Source: Conidiobolus incongruus B7586
Taxonomy: Eukaryota > Entomophthoromycota > Entomophthoromycetes > Entomophthorales > Conidiobolaceae
Assembly: GCA_000697335.1 (NCBI GenBank)
Contig: JNEM01008870.1
Location: 1-12,214 of the forward strand
Direction: 5' to 3'
Length of the DNA stretch: 12,214 nt
Positions 1 through 9,082 of this stretch are shown piece after piece (the first letter of the stretch is position 1; every line of letters begins with the position of its first letter). Under the pieces are notes generated by a model. That model saw nothing but the letters and a program-made list of their open reading frames with translations. It made no database searches and was not told the origin of the DNA. The position numbers and the translations under genes were made by a program.

Positions 1-108
1 TAATAGTTTTTAATTATTTAATTTAAGTTTATTTTATTAAATATTAATTAAGTTATTAGTAAAAATATAAGTGATTTTGATTTTATAATTTATTTTTGTA
101 GGTTAATA
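1..108 (+). mobile_element. Tc1/mariner-like transposon, 3' end only (runs off the window start)
   Basis: These bases are nearly identical, in reverse complement, to 10514-10621, the transposase-3' end of the complete Tc1-like element in the right part of the window. I count about 5 mismatches by eye. The terminal block around 75-108 matches the 12052-12083 end as well. The end is followed by TA (109-110), the expected target duplication. The transposase of this copy would read on the plus strand and lies outside the window, so only the terminal inverted repeat portion is seen here. It interrupts the repeat that continues at 111. Confidence 0.75.
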
Positions 109-1147
109 TATAAGCTTTTTAAAATTATTTAATATTTACAAATAATTTATAATTATAAAATATTATCTAAATTAAGAATTTATTATTAGGTAAATAACTT
201 TAAAAATAAAAGAAAAATTATTTAAAACCTGTTAAAATTTAAAAAAATAAATTTAACTACTATTTTCTTTAATTATTAATAGAGTAAAAAAATATATTGA
301 AAAGTATCTTTTTATTTTAATAAAAACTTATTTAAATACTTTAATATTAGTTTTATAAGTATTTTATATATATTAAAATTTAAACTCAAATTAATAAATA
401 AAAATATAAAATAGGTACCTTATAATTTAACTAAAGCTTAACAAAAAGTTAAAATAGTTATTATTAAATAAAGCTTACTAAAATATTATTAAAAGCTTAA
501 ACTTTTATAACAAATAATTATAATTGATAAATCTTAAATCTTTATATATAATTTTTTATTAAAATATAAATTAAAATGTTAGATTAAATTTAATTAACTG
601 GTTTTATAAAACTTTTTAAATAAATATTTTATTAATAAAAAATGTTAATTATAATAATAAATTATAATAGCATATATTATTTTTATTTAATTTTTAAAGG
701 AAAATCAATTAATAATAAACATTATATTACTTTTTTAAATAAAAGTATTTTTAAATAATATTTTTAAAATAATTTAAGAAAATTTATTATTTTATATAAT
801 AATTATAAAATATATAAATTTAAAATTATAAGAAATTAGAAAAAACTACTATATCTAATATATTCTTTAAATTATAACTTATGTAATTATAATTGTTTTA
901 AACAATTAAAAAATTAGCTTACAAGAAAAAAAATTTTTATAAAAAAATTTAATTTATAAAATATCAAATTTTAGTTTTTAATAAAAAGAATTATTCTTTA
1001 AATATTAGGTCTTTATCAAAAATATAACAAAAAGTTATTAATAATAAGAGAAACTATTAAATTTATATTATATATTTATAATTATATATTATATATTAAA
1101 TATTTATTTATTTTTAATCATAAAAAATTCCCATTATTAAAAATACA
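109..1147 (-). repeat. Unclassified dispersed repeat, left copy (inverted relative to 9083-10513)
   Basis: Read in reverse complement, this stretch aligns with the right copy. Bases 181 onward match 10511 downward, running through blocks near 290-320, 620-700, 850-1060 and 1115-1155. Bases 111-180 match the part of the right copy beyond its transposon insert (about 12086-12150). Similarity is well below that of the two transposon tails, and many differences are A/G or T/C. The copies differ in length; the right one is longer. The inner end lies near 1147-1155, where both copies share ACAGAG followed by AATA. No coding domain could be recognised under the heavy AT drift, so the class is open: an LTR element or a non-autonomous DNA element are both possible. 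Hand counts for 241-480 give CpA+TpG 3 against ApC+GpT 16, a RIP-like skew. Confidence 0.7.
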
Positions 1148-1791
1148 GAGTAATATATATCTTATATCAAAGCTAACTTGAAAATTAGACAAATGTTTTT
1201 TTATTATATGGATATCCAAAAATTCATTATTAGAATAAAATTCAAAGTTTTAATTTTCTATCAAACTTTCATGTCATTCTACAACTGATAATACACCATA
1301 TTAAATTAGAAAATATGGGTCATAAATATGACTGTTTCGTTAGATCATTGATTTTTGATATTGATTGAGCTTTATAAGCAGTCAATATATCTACTATTCT
1401 AAAACTTATTCCAAACTTGCTAATGGTATATTCAAGCCCATAGATATTAGAATATAGCATCGAAAATAATATAATTAACCTAAATTCTGTTTATGAATTA
1501 AAATCTGAATATAAAATAACTTTTTGAAATTGTTATTTTTTCTTACATAAAGTAATAGGTTATAAATTAATTTGACCCATTTATTAAAATATCTTTTATA
1601 GTTGGATGGATGAATATCTATACAAACATTAATACTAGCTGTATGAATCATTGTTTATTATATTCAAATAGTATTGTATATTCATAATCAAATTAATTAT
1701 CATATTGTAGCAATTTCTCAAAAATAATTACGATTATAAATAATAAAAAAGGGTAAAGAGCGATAAGATAGATTAGATATTAACTGTCAAA
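1148..1791. other. Intergenic stretch upstream of the decayed paralogue; no gene seen
   Basis: Base composition rises sharply here compared with the repeat to the left, with ordinary CA and TG dinucleotides, so the RIP-like compartment ends at about 1147. No reading frame of useful length or recognisable domain was found on either strand. The last 20 bases hold a short block (1772-1782) shared with the promoter of the intact gene. A GATA-type motif (CGATAAG) begins at 1761, but such motifs are common by chance in AT-rich DNA. Confidence 0.5.
1772..1782 (+). promoter_or_regulatory. Promoter block shared with the intact paralogue
   Basis: ATTAGATATTA occupies -20 to -10 relative to the relic start codon at 1792. 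Exactly the same 11 bases occupy -20 to -10 upstream of the intact gene's ATG (complement of 5095-5105). Identical sequence at an identical offset supports homologous starts and a duplication that included at least the proximal 5' leader. Whether the block is functional, for example as a leader or transcription start element, cannot be told from sequence. Confidence 0.45.
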
Positions 1792-2754
1792 ATGGTGCAA
1801 ACTTTCAGGGACAAATCAAACTTCTGAATTACTTATTATAGATAACTGTTATGATAATATTAAATCACTTTATTTTTTTGAATATAGTTAATTTATGTAT
1901 TTCATGTCTTCAATATAATGAATTATTTAGGTTAAGTCATTTTGTAAGCTACTTAACAAATCTCCTTTCGAATGATCTAAGATTCCAGCGACGTTGCCTT
2001 CAAACTTTAGGAATCGCATACACCTTAATTATCTTATTACAGATAGCTATAAGAAAATCATTGGTATAGCCAATGACTTCTCTAATCTAGCAATTTCTAT
2101 ATATAACTCTGAAAATTAACTGACTTGACCCAATACCTAATATGAATTGCATATCCTTTTCAATACAAATATTATGAGAGATATTAGACTAAAATCGCAA
2201 TCTCTAGGAAAAATATAGGAAGATCTAATATATAAACAAACAGTTATCTCATACATAATAGAGTTGATAAAACATATAATCAAAGTTACTATGATGCATC
2301 GATATCCCCAAAATTACACCTGGTATGACATTTTATTCATTGATTTATATAGCTATATCTCCTTCCAAGATCATATCTCTCACTCAACTACAATTCATTT
2401 GCCATCAAAAACAGAGAAAATGATCGTTCAAAATCAGTTCAATATTTTGAATCTGACAATAGATTGGGGAAACTCTAATAATAGGAGTAAACTCGGTATA
2501 CTTTCATCTTTGGAGTTGGTCAAATAAACATGTATTTTATAATGGATCCCAGACGGTTCGACGAGATTCTGGTTAGTGAATTTTTGAAAATTGTAACCAA
2601 CTCAATTGACACCACCAATCTCAAAGTTGATGGTTTAATGCTCTATCACCCAAACAAAGAAACTGTCAAGCATCTTAAGGCTCAAGTTCGCAATGTAACT
2701 ATCAAAGCAACAACTCTCTCATCTCAGTACAAGTCAAACTATCAAGTTACTTAA
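1792..2754 (+). pseudogene. Decayed paralogue of the HAD_SAK-like gene at 3901-5085
   Basis: Translated pieces in shifting frames follow the 394-residue intact protein in order. MVQTF at 1792 matches MIQTF. The segment from about 1878 matches the motif I region up to the shared NEL. About 1930-2250 matches residues 48-160. Bases 2300-2527 align without gaps to residues 173-248, with about 25 of 76 identical by my count. Bases 2530-2754 match residues 251-320 (YF.M.P, VTNS, ATT). There is an early in-frame TGA at 1825, a one-base loss near 1935, several stops near 2110-2220 and a frame change at 2527. No plausible introns explain them. The last roughly 75 residues of the family are missing, and the DxD of motif I reads NxV. 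Differences from the intact gene are mixed rather than purely G-to-A or C-to-T, so this looks like slow decay after an old duplication. The long open stretches 2264-2527 and 2530-2754 are remnants, not separate genes. Confidence 0.8.
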
Positions 2755-3900
2755 TTATTTTTAATTACTAGCTCATATTTGGATAAACGTATTATAAATA
2801 AATATAATCAAATGATTAATTTATTAAATATGACTAACATCAATTCTAATTTCTTTCAATTGAACTATCCTAATATTTTGCTGAGAATTTAATTTCGAAT
2901 AATTTTAATATTGATAGTTAATTTGCAAGGTAGTGTAAACTTATTCATTAATATAAACTGATATTGACATAAACTTTGTGTAGATTCATACCGAATATTT
3001 TGAATATTACCATAATTTAAGAATTACCATTATAACTTTACCAATAGTTTGAAAAAGATATAGGACCATTGAGTATATTAAGATTAGAATTGACCTAAAG
3101 TATTACACGTTGAAGGTTGTAAAATCAAACTACTCTAGATATGTAATATAAAATAAGCAGTAATGGAAAATCTTTCCTATGAACTAATCTGTTTTGATAT
3201 TATTATACAGATTTAATAGCTGTTTTTTAATGACTCAACATAAACTTATAAACATTCAACGTATAATTTAAAAAAATTAATATTAGTTTTACTTTACCTG
3301 GCTAAATGATGATTTAATAGTAATTTCTAGATGATAAAAAAATAAAAGTTTGATAAAATCATTCTATAGATTTAATTATATTGTCAAAAAATAAGTTTAA
3401 TTTTATTTAAAATTGGTAATTTCAAGATTGATTTTTATTAAATATTAATAATATATATCATATTTCTTATTTAATATACTAACAATTTGTTAAATAGATT
3501 AAAATGAATTTCAAAACATTTGTTTTTCACCAGATTTTTTATATAATCCAGCTATCATTTTATTTCATTATTTGTGTTATGATAATATCATTTATAATTA
3601 TGAACAATTCCAATATAAATATAATATGTACTAATGTACAGCCAAATAATAATAAATTCAAAATTTTTATTTTTCCAGTTCTAACATTTTGAAGTTAAGA
3701 AATTTCTTGGAAAATTTGATATTTGATAATAAAAAAATAATATAAATTGATATCAAATTGGGGCATATTTTAAATGAAATTTGTAAATCAAATACTCATT
3801 GTTAGGTATTTTAATGTAAATAATAGATAAACTTTTTAGTTTCAAATATTGACATAATTGTACTAAAGGGTTTAAATACTTTTTCATGTTTAATTAAGCA
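2755..3900. other. Intergenic region between the tail-to-tail paralogues; no gene seen
   Basis: This spacer of about 1.1 kb separates the 3' ends of the decayed paralogue and the intact gene. I see no continuation of the missing C-terminal coding sequence of the decayed copy and no other recognisable gene. A short open frame at 3504-3692 gives a hydrophobic 62-residue peptide that is best explained by AT-rich composition. Homopolymer A/T runs are frequent, and no convincing terminator or polyadenylation signal stands out. Confidence 0.5.
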
Positions 3901-5085
3901 TTAAGCAATTTCATAGTAAACTCTTAAACCATATCGATAACCAATATCCCAAGATACACGGAAGGTTATTTGTTTATCCCTTGAAATATATTTAGGTTGA
4001 ATTTCTGTAGCCAAACAAGCGTCAAATGGACTGAATTTCAGAGGATTCAATAGTATTGCAACCGAAAATATTAGTATCTTGTCATTGATATTGGGTAAGA
4101 ATTTGAAATCCATTATGAAATAATGATCAGATTTCACTTTGTATGAGATGGTAGTTGCTTGGATGATTTGATTACCGATTCGAGACATGATCTCTTTGCT
4201 AACATCTTTGTTAGTGTTACATATTAATAGATCCACTCTTTGAAGATTTCGAATTCCGGCAGAGTTGGTCACATCCTCGGCAAATTTATAAATTGCATCC
4301 CTGTTTGCAAATTCTGGAATCATTTTGAAATAAACTTGTGATTTAATTGGCTCCAATGAAGAAAATGTACCAATGGTACTTTTAAATAAGCAATCCTTCT
4401 GGTCAGTTTTACTGTTTACAGAACTGATGAGTTTCTCAACGATTTTTCTCTCCATTTGTAAAGGGAGTTGACTACTTTTTGGTTGATATATATGCTGATT
4501 GAATTTCATATGGCTAAAAACAGTGCTAAATAAATCCTTATAAATGTTAGAATTATCTAAATAACGATGAGCTAAGTTAAAGATAGTCAAATTTTGAAAT
4601 TTCTTAATAATGTACATAATGACCATTTGCTTGTAAAGTAACTCTGCAAGGACTGGATTCAATCCTTGTGCTATATAATTATTACCGTTCATTATGATTG
4701 TATTGTAGGGGACACCCAATTCTCTGAGGGTATTTTGAACAAGGTCTAAGTGCTTCCAGCTGCGATTGGACATTAAAATAATCACGTTAGAGCTGTATTT
4801 GGCTAATTCAATAATTTGATGATGTGTATCTTTAACTAGGAAATTAGAGAGTAAAAGGTTACTAAAACCTGAAGGGAATGTTTGTGGGATTTCCGACCAT
4901 TCAAAGGGCGGTTTATATAACAGTGAGCAGAAAGACTTAACCCATAATAATTCATTCGGCTGTGGGTTTGCAATTATAAAGTTATCAATGTCTAAAAGAT
5001 AGACAGAACGAACACCATTGAGCTTTCCATCTTTTGCGAGTAAATGAATAAGAAGGTCAATTTGCTCTTGAAATGTTTGAATCAT
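3901..5085 (-). CDS. HAD-domain protein resembling fungal Swiss Army Knife RNA-repair-like family (HAD_SAK_1)
   Basis: The predicted product has 394 residues, no introns, no signal peptide and no membrane segment, so it is probably a soluble intracellular protein. Residues 28-190 follow the pattern I recall for the HAD_SAK_1 (former DUF2410) domain. A β-strand ends in LDIDNF (motif I, D32 and D34). It is followed by NPQPNELLW, matching the family's 'TPxPNxxLW'. A central W/F-rich helix comes next, then ILMSNR (103-108) at the motif II 'LLTGR' position. An 'xxAHRY' stretch (172-175) lies where the family has 'YEDRxxH'. Residues 250-394 form a second part with VDLLIC, ATT and PFDA segments; it may be the C-terminal region of these proteins, but I cannot assign its fold. 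The motif I Thr, the motif II Thr-Gly and the late acidic pair are replaced, so classical HAD phosphatase chemistry is doubtful. The start at 5085 has A at -3, a TATA-like box upstream and a leader block shared with the paralogue. The gene is visibly richer in G+C than its surroundings, as expected for a maintained coding sequence. Family assignment rests on motif memory, not on a search. Confidence 0.72.
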   Translation of the reverse strand: MIQTFQEQIDLLIHLLAKDGKLNGVRSVYLLDIDNFIIANPQPNELLWVKSFCSLLYKPPFEWSEIPQTFPSGFSNLLLSNFLVKDTHHQIIELAKYSSNVIILMSNRSWKHLDLVQNTLRELGVPYNTIIMNGNNYIAQGLNPVLAELLYKQMVIMYIIKKFQNLTIFNLAHRYLDNSNIYKDLFSTVFSHMKFNQHIYQPKSSQLPLQMERKIVEKLISSVNSKTDQKDCLFKSTIGTFSSLEPIKSQVYFKMIPEFANRDAIYKFAEDVTNSAGIRNLQRVDLLICNTNKDVSKEIMSRIGNQIIQATTISYKVKSDHYFIMDFKFLPNINDKILIFSVAILLNPLKFSPFDACLATEIQPKYISRDKQITFRVSWDIGYRYGLRVYYEIA

Positions 5086-5094
5086 TGTTGGATA

Positions 5095-5105
5095 TAATAT
5101 CTAAT
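5095..5105 (-). promoter_or_regulatory. Promoter block shared with the decayed paralogue
   Basis: On the minus strand these bases read ATTAGATATTA at -20 to -10 from the ATG at 5085. The block is identical to 1772-1782 and sits at the same distance from the start codon of the decayed copy. It is the best-preserved upstream sequence between the two genes. Confidence 0.45.
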
Positions 5106-5123
5106 ATTTCATTACTGTAGACA

Positions 5124-5154
5124 TTTTATACAAAAGATTTCTTTACTTGATTGG
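5124..5154 (-). promoter_or_regulatory. Putative TATA and CCAAT elements of the HAD_SAK-like gene
   Basis: On the minus strand TATAAAA (complement of 5124-5130) lies about 40 bases before the start codon. An AGCCAATCA motif, with core CCAAT at the complement of 5150-5154, lies some 20 bases further upstream. CCAAT is the binding core of the fungal HAP/CBC complex and usually lies upstream of TATA, so order and spacing are plausible. In DNA this AT-rich a TATA-like match is weak evidence alone; the CCAAT context is the stronger part. Confidence 0.35.
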
Positions 5155-8100
5155 CTATCAAACGCTATGATTTCAAAAAAGTTGACTATAAATAATAATG
5201 AATTAAAAATAGGTCAATTGATGTCAAATAATACAATATTATGAAATAATGTTATTGACAATAATTTGTAATAGTTGATTTGGTAATTGGTAATTATGAG
5301 GAGTGATTTTAGTTTGAATATGTTTTGATTTAGTATGGTCTTTATTTATTAATTTGTTAGAAAAAATTCCAATATTATTTCAAATTTATTATTTGTTATT
5401 CTTATTATTTGTTCCAATAGTAGGCAATAAGCTGGAATAAGTATTATCATCAAATACTAATATAATCTAAATATTTCACTATATTTTTCTCTCCGTTATC
5501 AAATTATTGAGCAATATACATTTTATATTCATTCTTTGGATAAGCTTAACTTATCAAATCTTACCTTTTAGAAAATAGATATTTGTTATTCACCTAAGTT
5601 TCTTAATAATAGCTATTGTTATAATATTGACTTTTTAATAAATATAATAATGCCGAATATGCTTATTATAAGTGATAGGTTTGATATTAAGATTATAATT
5701 AAATTATATTTATACACAATAAATTTAAACTAATATGTAATATAATAGCAATATTGATTAAATTATAATATTAGTATATTACTCAACTTTGGAATTGTAA
5801 ACTGGTAACAGATAAAATTGCAAAATAGAATCAATGAAAATAGGAGATATATACTTTTGGTTAAAATAATTCAATAATTATAATACATTGAATATTTTTG
5901 ATATTTGTTAATAATAATGTATAAACAAATGTTATCAATAATCCCATAAATACAATGTGTTCATAAATAAATGAGTTATTATATAAAATTCACTCAAGTT
6001 AATCAACTTAGTTTTGATTTTGTTCAATCTGATATTGAATAAATGTAGTAGTTTAATAATTAATTATTAAAAATTCTTTTGGCTTCAGTGATATTCAGTT
6101 TTAAAATAAATTATAGTAGATACTGATTACTATTATTCACATATTTTAACTATAAACCTAAGGATCAATATAATTTATCGAAAATATTAAAATTTTACTG
6201 CTTTATTAATGCTAATTATTTGATATTACTTTAATATTGTCCAAATTCACTGGGGATATAAATTAAGCAAATCCAAACACACAACTGATATTTCAAATTG
6301 ATGATTTCAAAAATATCATTGTAAATTTTAATTCAACTTAATCCTTGTTATTATACTAATCCAAAAAAAATACTAAAATGAAGTTTAATATTTAACAAAA
6401 TGAATCTATCTCATCAAAAGATTATACTGAGAATTAATTCTTTATTTGATATATTTTAATAAATTGTATAATTAGAAAATATATATTGAGGTCATCAAAC
6501 TAATTTCCAGTAACTCTTGATATTAATATTTGACTTTTAGCAAAAATAATTAAGTATCAGACTTCAATTCTATTTAACAATTGATGAATATTCTTTTGAT
6601 TGAGTCCAATAGTCTTAAAAGCCGAAAAGTTCACATTTAATTTTTAATTTAGCTTACCTAATTTGTTAATCAAGTTCCTAACCAATTTGTTAAAGCTTGT
6701 TTTTCGAAATTTAATGATGTTAAAACAATCATTAATATGATTTCATGTCGATTGTACATTGTAATAGATTTTGACCAAATTCTATTGATTACAAAATTGA
6801 TTTTTAATAATAATTTTAATATGAAAGTTTCAAAATCAAACTTATCACTATGACTTAGTATATATTTAATAAAAATATACTTTATATGTTTTTCTATTCC
6901 TTTAGATTAATTATAAAATATCCAAAAATTAGATAATTTTGCTCTCCTCTGAATTTCCACTGGTTTTAAGTATTTTAATTTATTTTTAATTAAAAGATAA
7001 ATTTTGAATTGGAATATCAGTATTATCATATCATTTTCTAGCAATATTTAGCTTCAATCAGTTAATACTGACATATTATTTTTATTTTGTTTCTAATATA
7101 GATAATTTTAGCTAGACTTCTGCTTCCAAATTCAAGGATAAGTTATAATCTTATTAAACAATTTTGAATATTATGGTAGAGCCTGAAAGCTTAAAACTAT
7201 ATCTACTCCAGGTCAATTCAGGTTTTATTTAGACTCTAATATAATACAACTTTTGAATAATAAATAAAACAATAATTAACCAAAAATTCACAATATATTA
7301 TATTTAAACTCTTTGAAATGTAAAATATACAGCCTTGAAAAAAATTGCCGGGATATAAAATCTTCAGGGATTTTAGATCAGGATCTAATTTTAAATATCA
7401 TGGCTTCCAAATCTTATAAAATATATTTTCAAAGGAATTTTCTTTCAAGCTGATATTATTAAATGAGTATTTGTTACTAATTTCAATAGTTTAATAATTT
7501 CAAAGCACTGATTAAAAGCTATACTTGTTTATTGAAAAATCGAAAATAATAATTTTAGTTAGTACTTACATTATGCCAGTTTATAATTTATATTTATTGT
7601 ATAATAAATAAATATATATATATTGAATAAACTTAATGCCATATAAAAGGGAATGAAACAAAACTTAAATAAAGGAAACAATAAAGAAATTCAATATAAT
7701 TTTAATTTACAAAACTGAACTTTTACTATTGAAGAAAATAATAATGAAAATAAACTGGAACAGAAATATAGTCTTAACATCCAAGTTTCAATAAGATTAA
7801 CAACAGTTACATATTTTAAAATTAATATTACTTAGTAATAAATATATAAATATATATTATTCAATAGATGAAAATCAATAAGTACTAGAGACTCAATATG
7901 GTGTGAATTTAAAGGAATAGATAATCTCTAAAAAAAATTAACTAATTCGATTGCTATATAAAAAATTCATACTTAGCATTAATATGTATTAATCTGAAAT
8001 ATTTGTTATTTACTCTAAATATTAGAAAACATGAATTTCTATCCTATTTTTTGATCATAGATTAATCTAACAAACTAAATTTATATTAGATAAGCTTAAT

Positions 8101-8689
8101 TATAACCATTACTTTTAAAAGTCAGGTTTGATGAATTTTATATCTTAATCCATTGGGTAATCAAATTTAATAATCAAGCTCCCAGGTCAAGTTTAATAAA
8201 GAAATACTAATCCTTGAACTTGGAATAAAAACTTTTAAAATAAGCTACTTCCTTCTTGATTTACATATTTAATAAGAGAAAAAATAGATGAATCAATTGT
8301 TTTTTTGAAGCTTCTAACAAACTACCGAGTAATATTGTCAAAAGGAGATCATTTATTGAAAAAATTAAAGATTATGATAAACAGCTACAAGATTCAACAA
8401 CAAATAAATAACTATAGATGAGATTTATTAAAAGTGTAATAAATTGATTATTTAATGATATCGCATCCTCTTGATTCTTTATTTATAAAATATAGGAATG
8501 ATAAAAAGACAATAGATACATTAGGTAAAATCCAAGAGCGATGATATAATGGACTTATTATAGATTTAAGGAAAACTTACTCAGTAATCAAAAGAATACT
8601 TTTGGTGCAAGGTGACCATTTGAAATGATCATCAAGCAAAACATATAGTAATTATTGATATTTATAGCTTAGATTAAGAAGATTCTCGA
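5155..8689. other. Long AT-rich stretch without an intact gene
   Basis: Roughly 3.5 kb with no reading frame of useful length on either strand and stops in all frames. It differs from the outer repeats: hand counts of CpA+TpG versus ApC+GpT in four lines of the centre (5461-5520, 7801-7860, 7921-7980, 8041-8100) give 14 against 12, so no RIP-like skew is apparent. Part of it may be old eroded coding or transposon sequence, because a retroelement-like trace follows at its right end. I could not place a domain within it. No tRNA-like cloverleaf, CRISPR-like array or tandem repeat was noticed. Confidence 0.5.
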
Positions 8690-8860
8690 GTGTCCTTAAT
8701 ACCATATAAAAAAGGATTGAGATATTAATGCTTCTAGAATTATACCTTTCATTATATAACAGTTAATCGAGCCAGTCTTTCAGAATTATATTTGGGGTTA
8801 TCTCCTTATAGTTTTTGGACTCCATGCCAAACTTGGACAAAGGTGATCAAACTTTTTTAA
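8690..8860 (+). mobile_element. Possible fossil of a Ty3/gypsy-type integrase region
   Basis: In plus-strand translation, short pieces recall the late part of a Ty3/gypsy integrase. There is a YH-containing segment, then a stretch patterned like 'LExYLxxY', then a segment patterned like 'SxxELYLGLSP'. Spacing and order suit the family. The fossil is broken in multiple places and clearly old. It lacks the heavy CpA loss of the outer repeats. Long terminal repeats and other parts of the element were not identified, so its ends are unknown and the region given is only where the resemblance is visible. Chance similarity cannot be excluded. Confidence 0.3.
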
Positions 8861-9082
8861 CTTTAGACAAATATAATTTTTAATATAATAATTCTATTTT
8901 GATAAAAATATGTTTCAAAACATATATTATATTTATTAAAATATATTGGACAATTGAATTAATAAATTATTTTGAGTTATACTATCATAGTCAGAAATCT
9001 TGAATTATTTAAAAGAAATTAAGATTTATAATATAATGAATATAGATAAAAATCTTTTTTTAATATTTGAAAATTATTCCTC

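Noticed and set aside
1851-2069. 72-codon open frame
   Set aside because: Its first half matches the motif I region of the intact protein. The rest is out of frame with the homology, so it is a by-product of the pseudogene.
2264-2754. Two adjacent open frames (87 and 74 codons) that could be taken for small genes
   Set aside because: Both are in-order pieces of the decayed paralogue: they align to residues 173-248 and 251-320 of the intact protein and are separated by a frame change.
1792-2754. The decayed paralogue as a working gene with introns
   Set aside because: The frame changes and stops are not bracketed by plausible GT...AG introns, homologous sequence continues across them, and the C-terminal part is missing.
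3504-3692. 62-residue open frame with a hydrophobic N-terminal half, resembling a small secreted or membrane peptide
   Set aside because: Hydrophobic Ile/Phe/Asn-rich translations are expected from AT-rich DNA. There is no family match, no upstream promoter signal and no neighbour supporting it.
5155-8689. A third copy of the HAD_SAK-like gene in the long empty stretch
   Set aside because: I looked for the conserved blocks (motif I region, the PNELLW-like segment, VTNS, ATT) on both strands and saw no ordered matches.
8908-8925. Small perfect palindrome (ATATGTTT and AAACATAT with a two-base loop)
   Set aside because: An 8-base AT-rich stem is expected by chance in DNA of this composition, and no gene end lies next to it.
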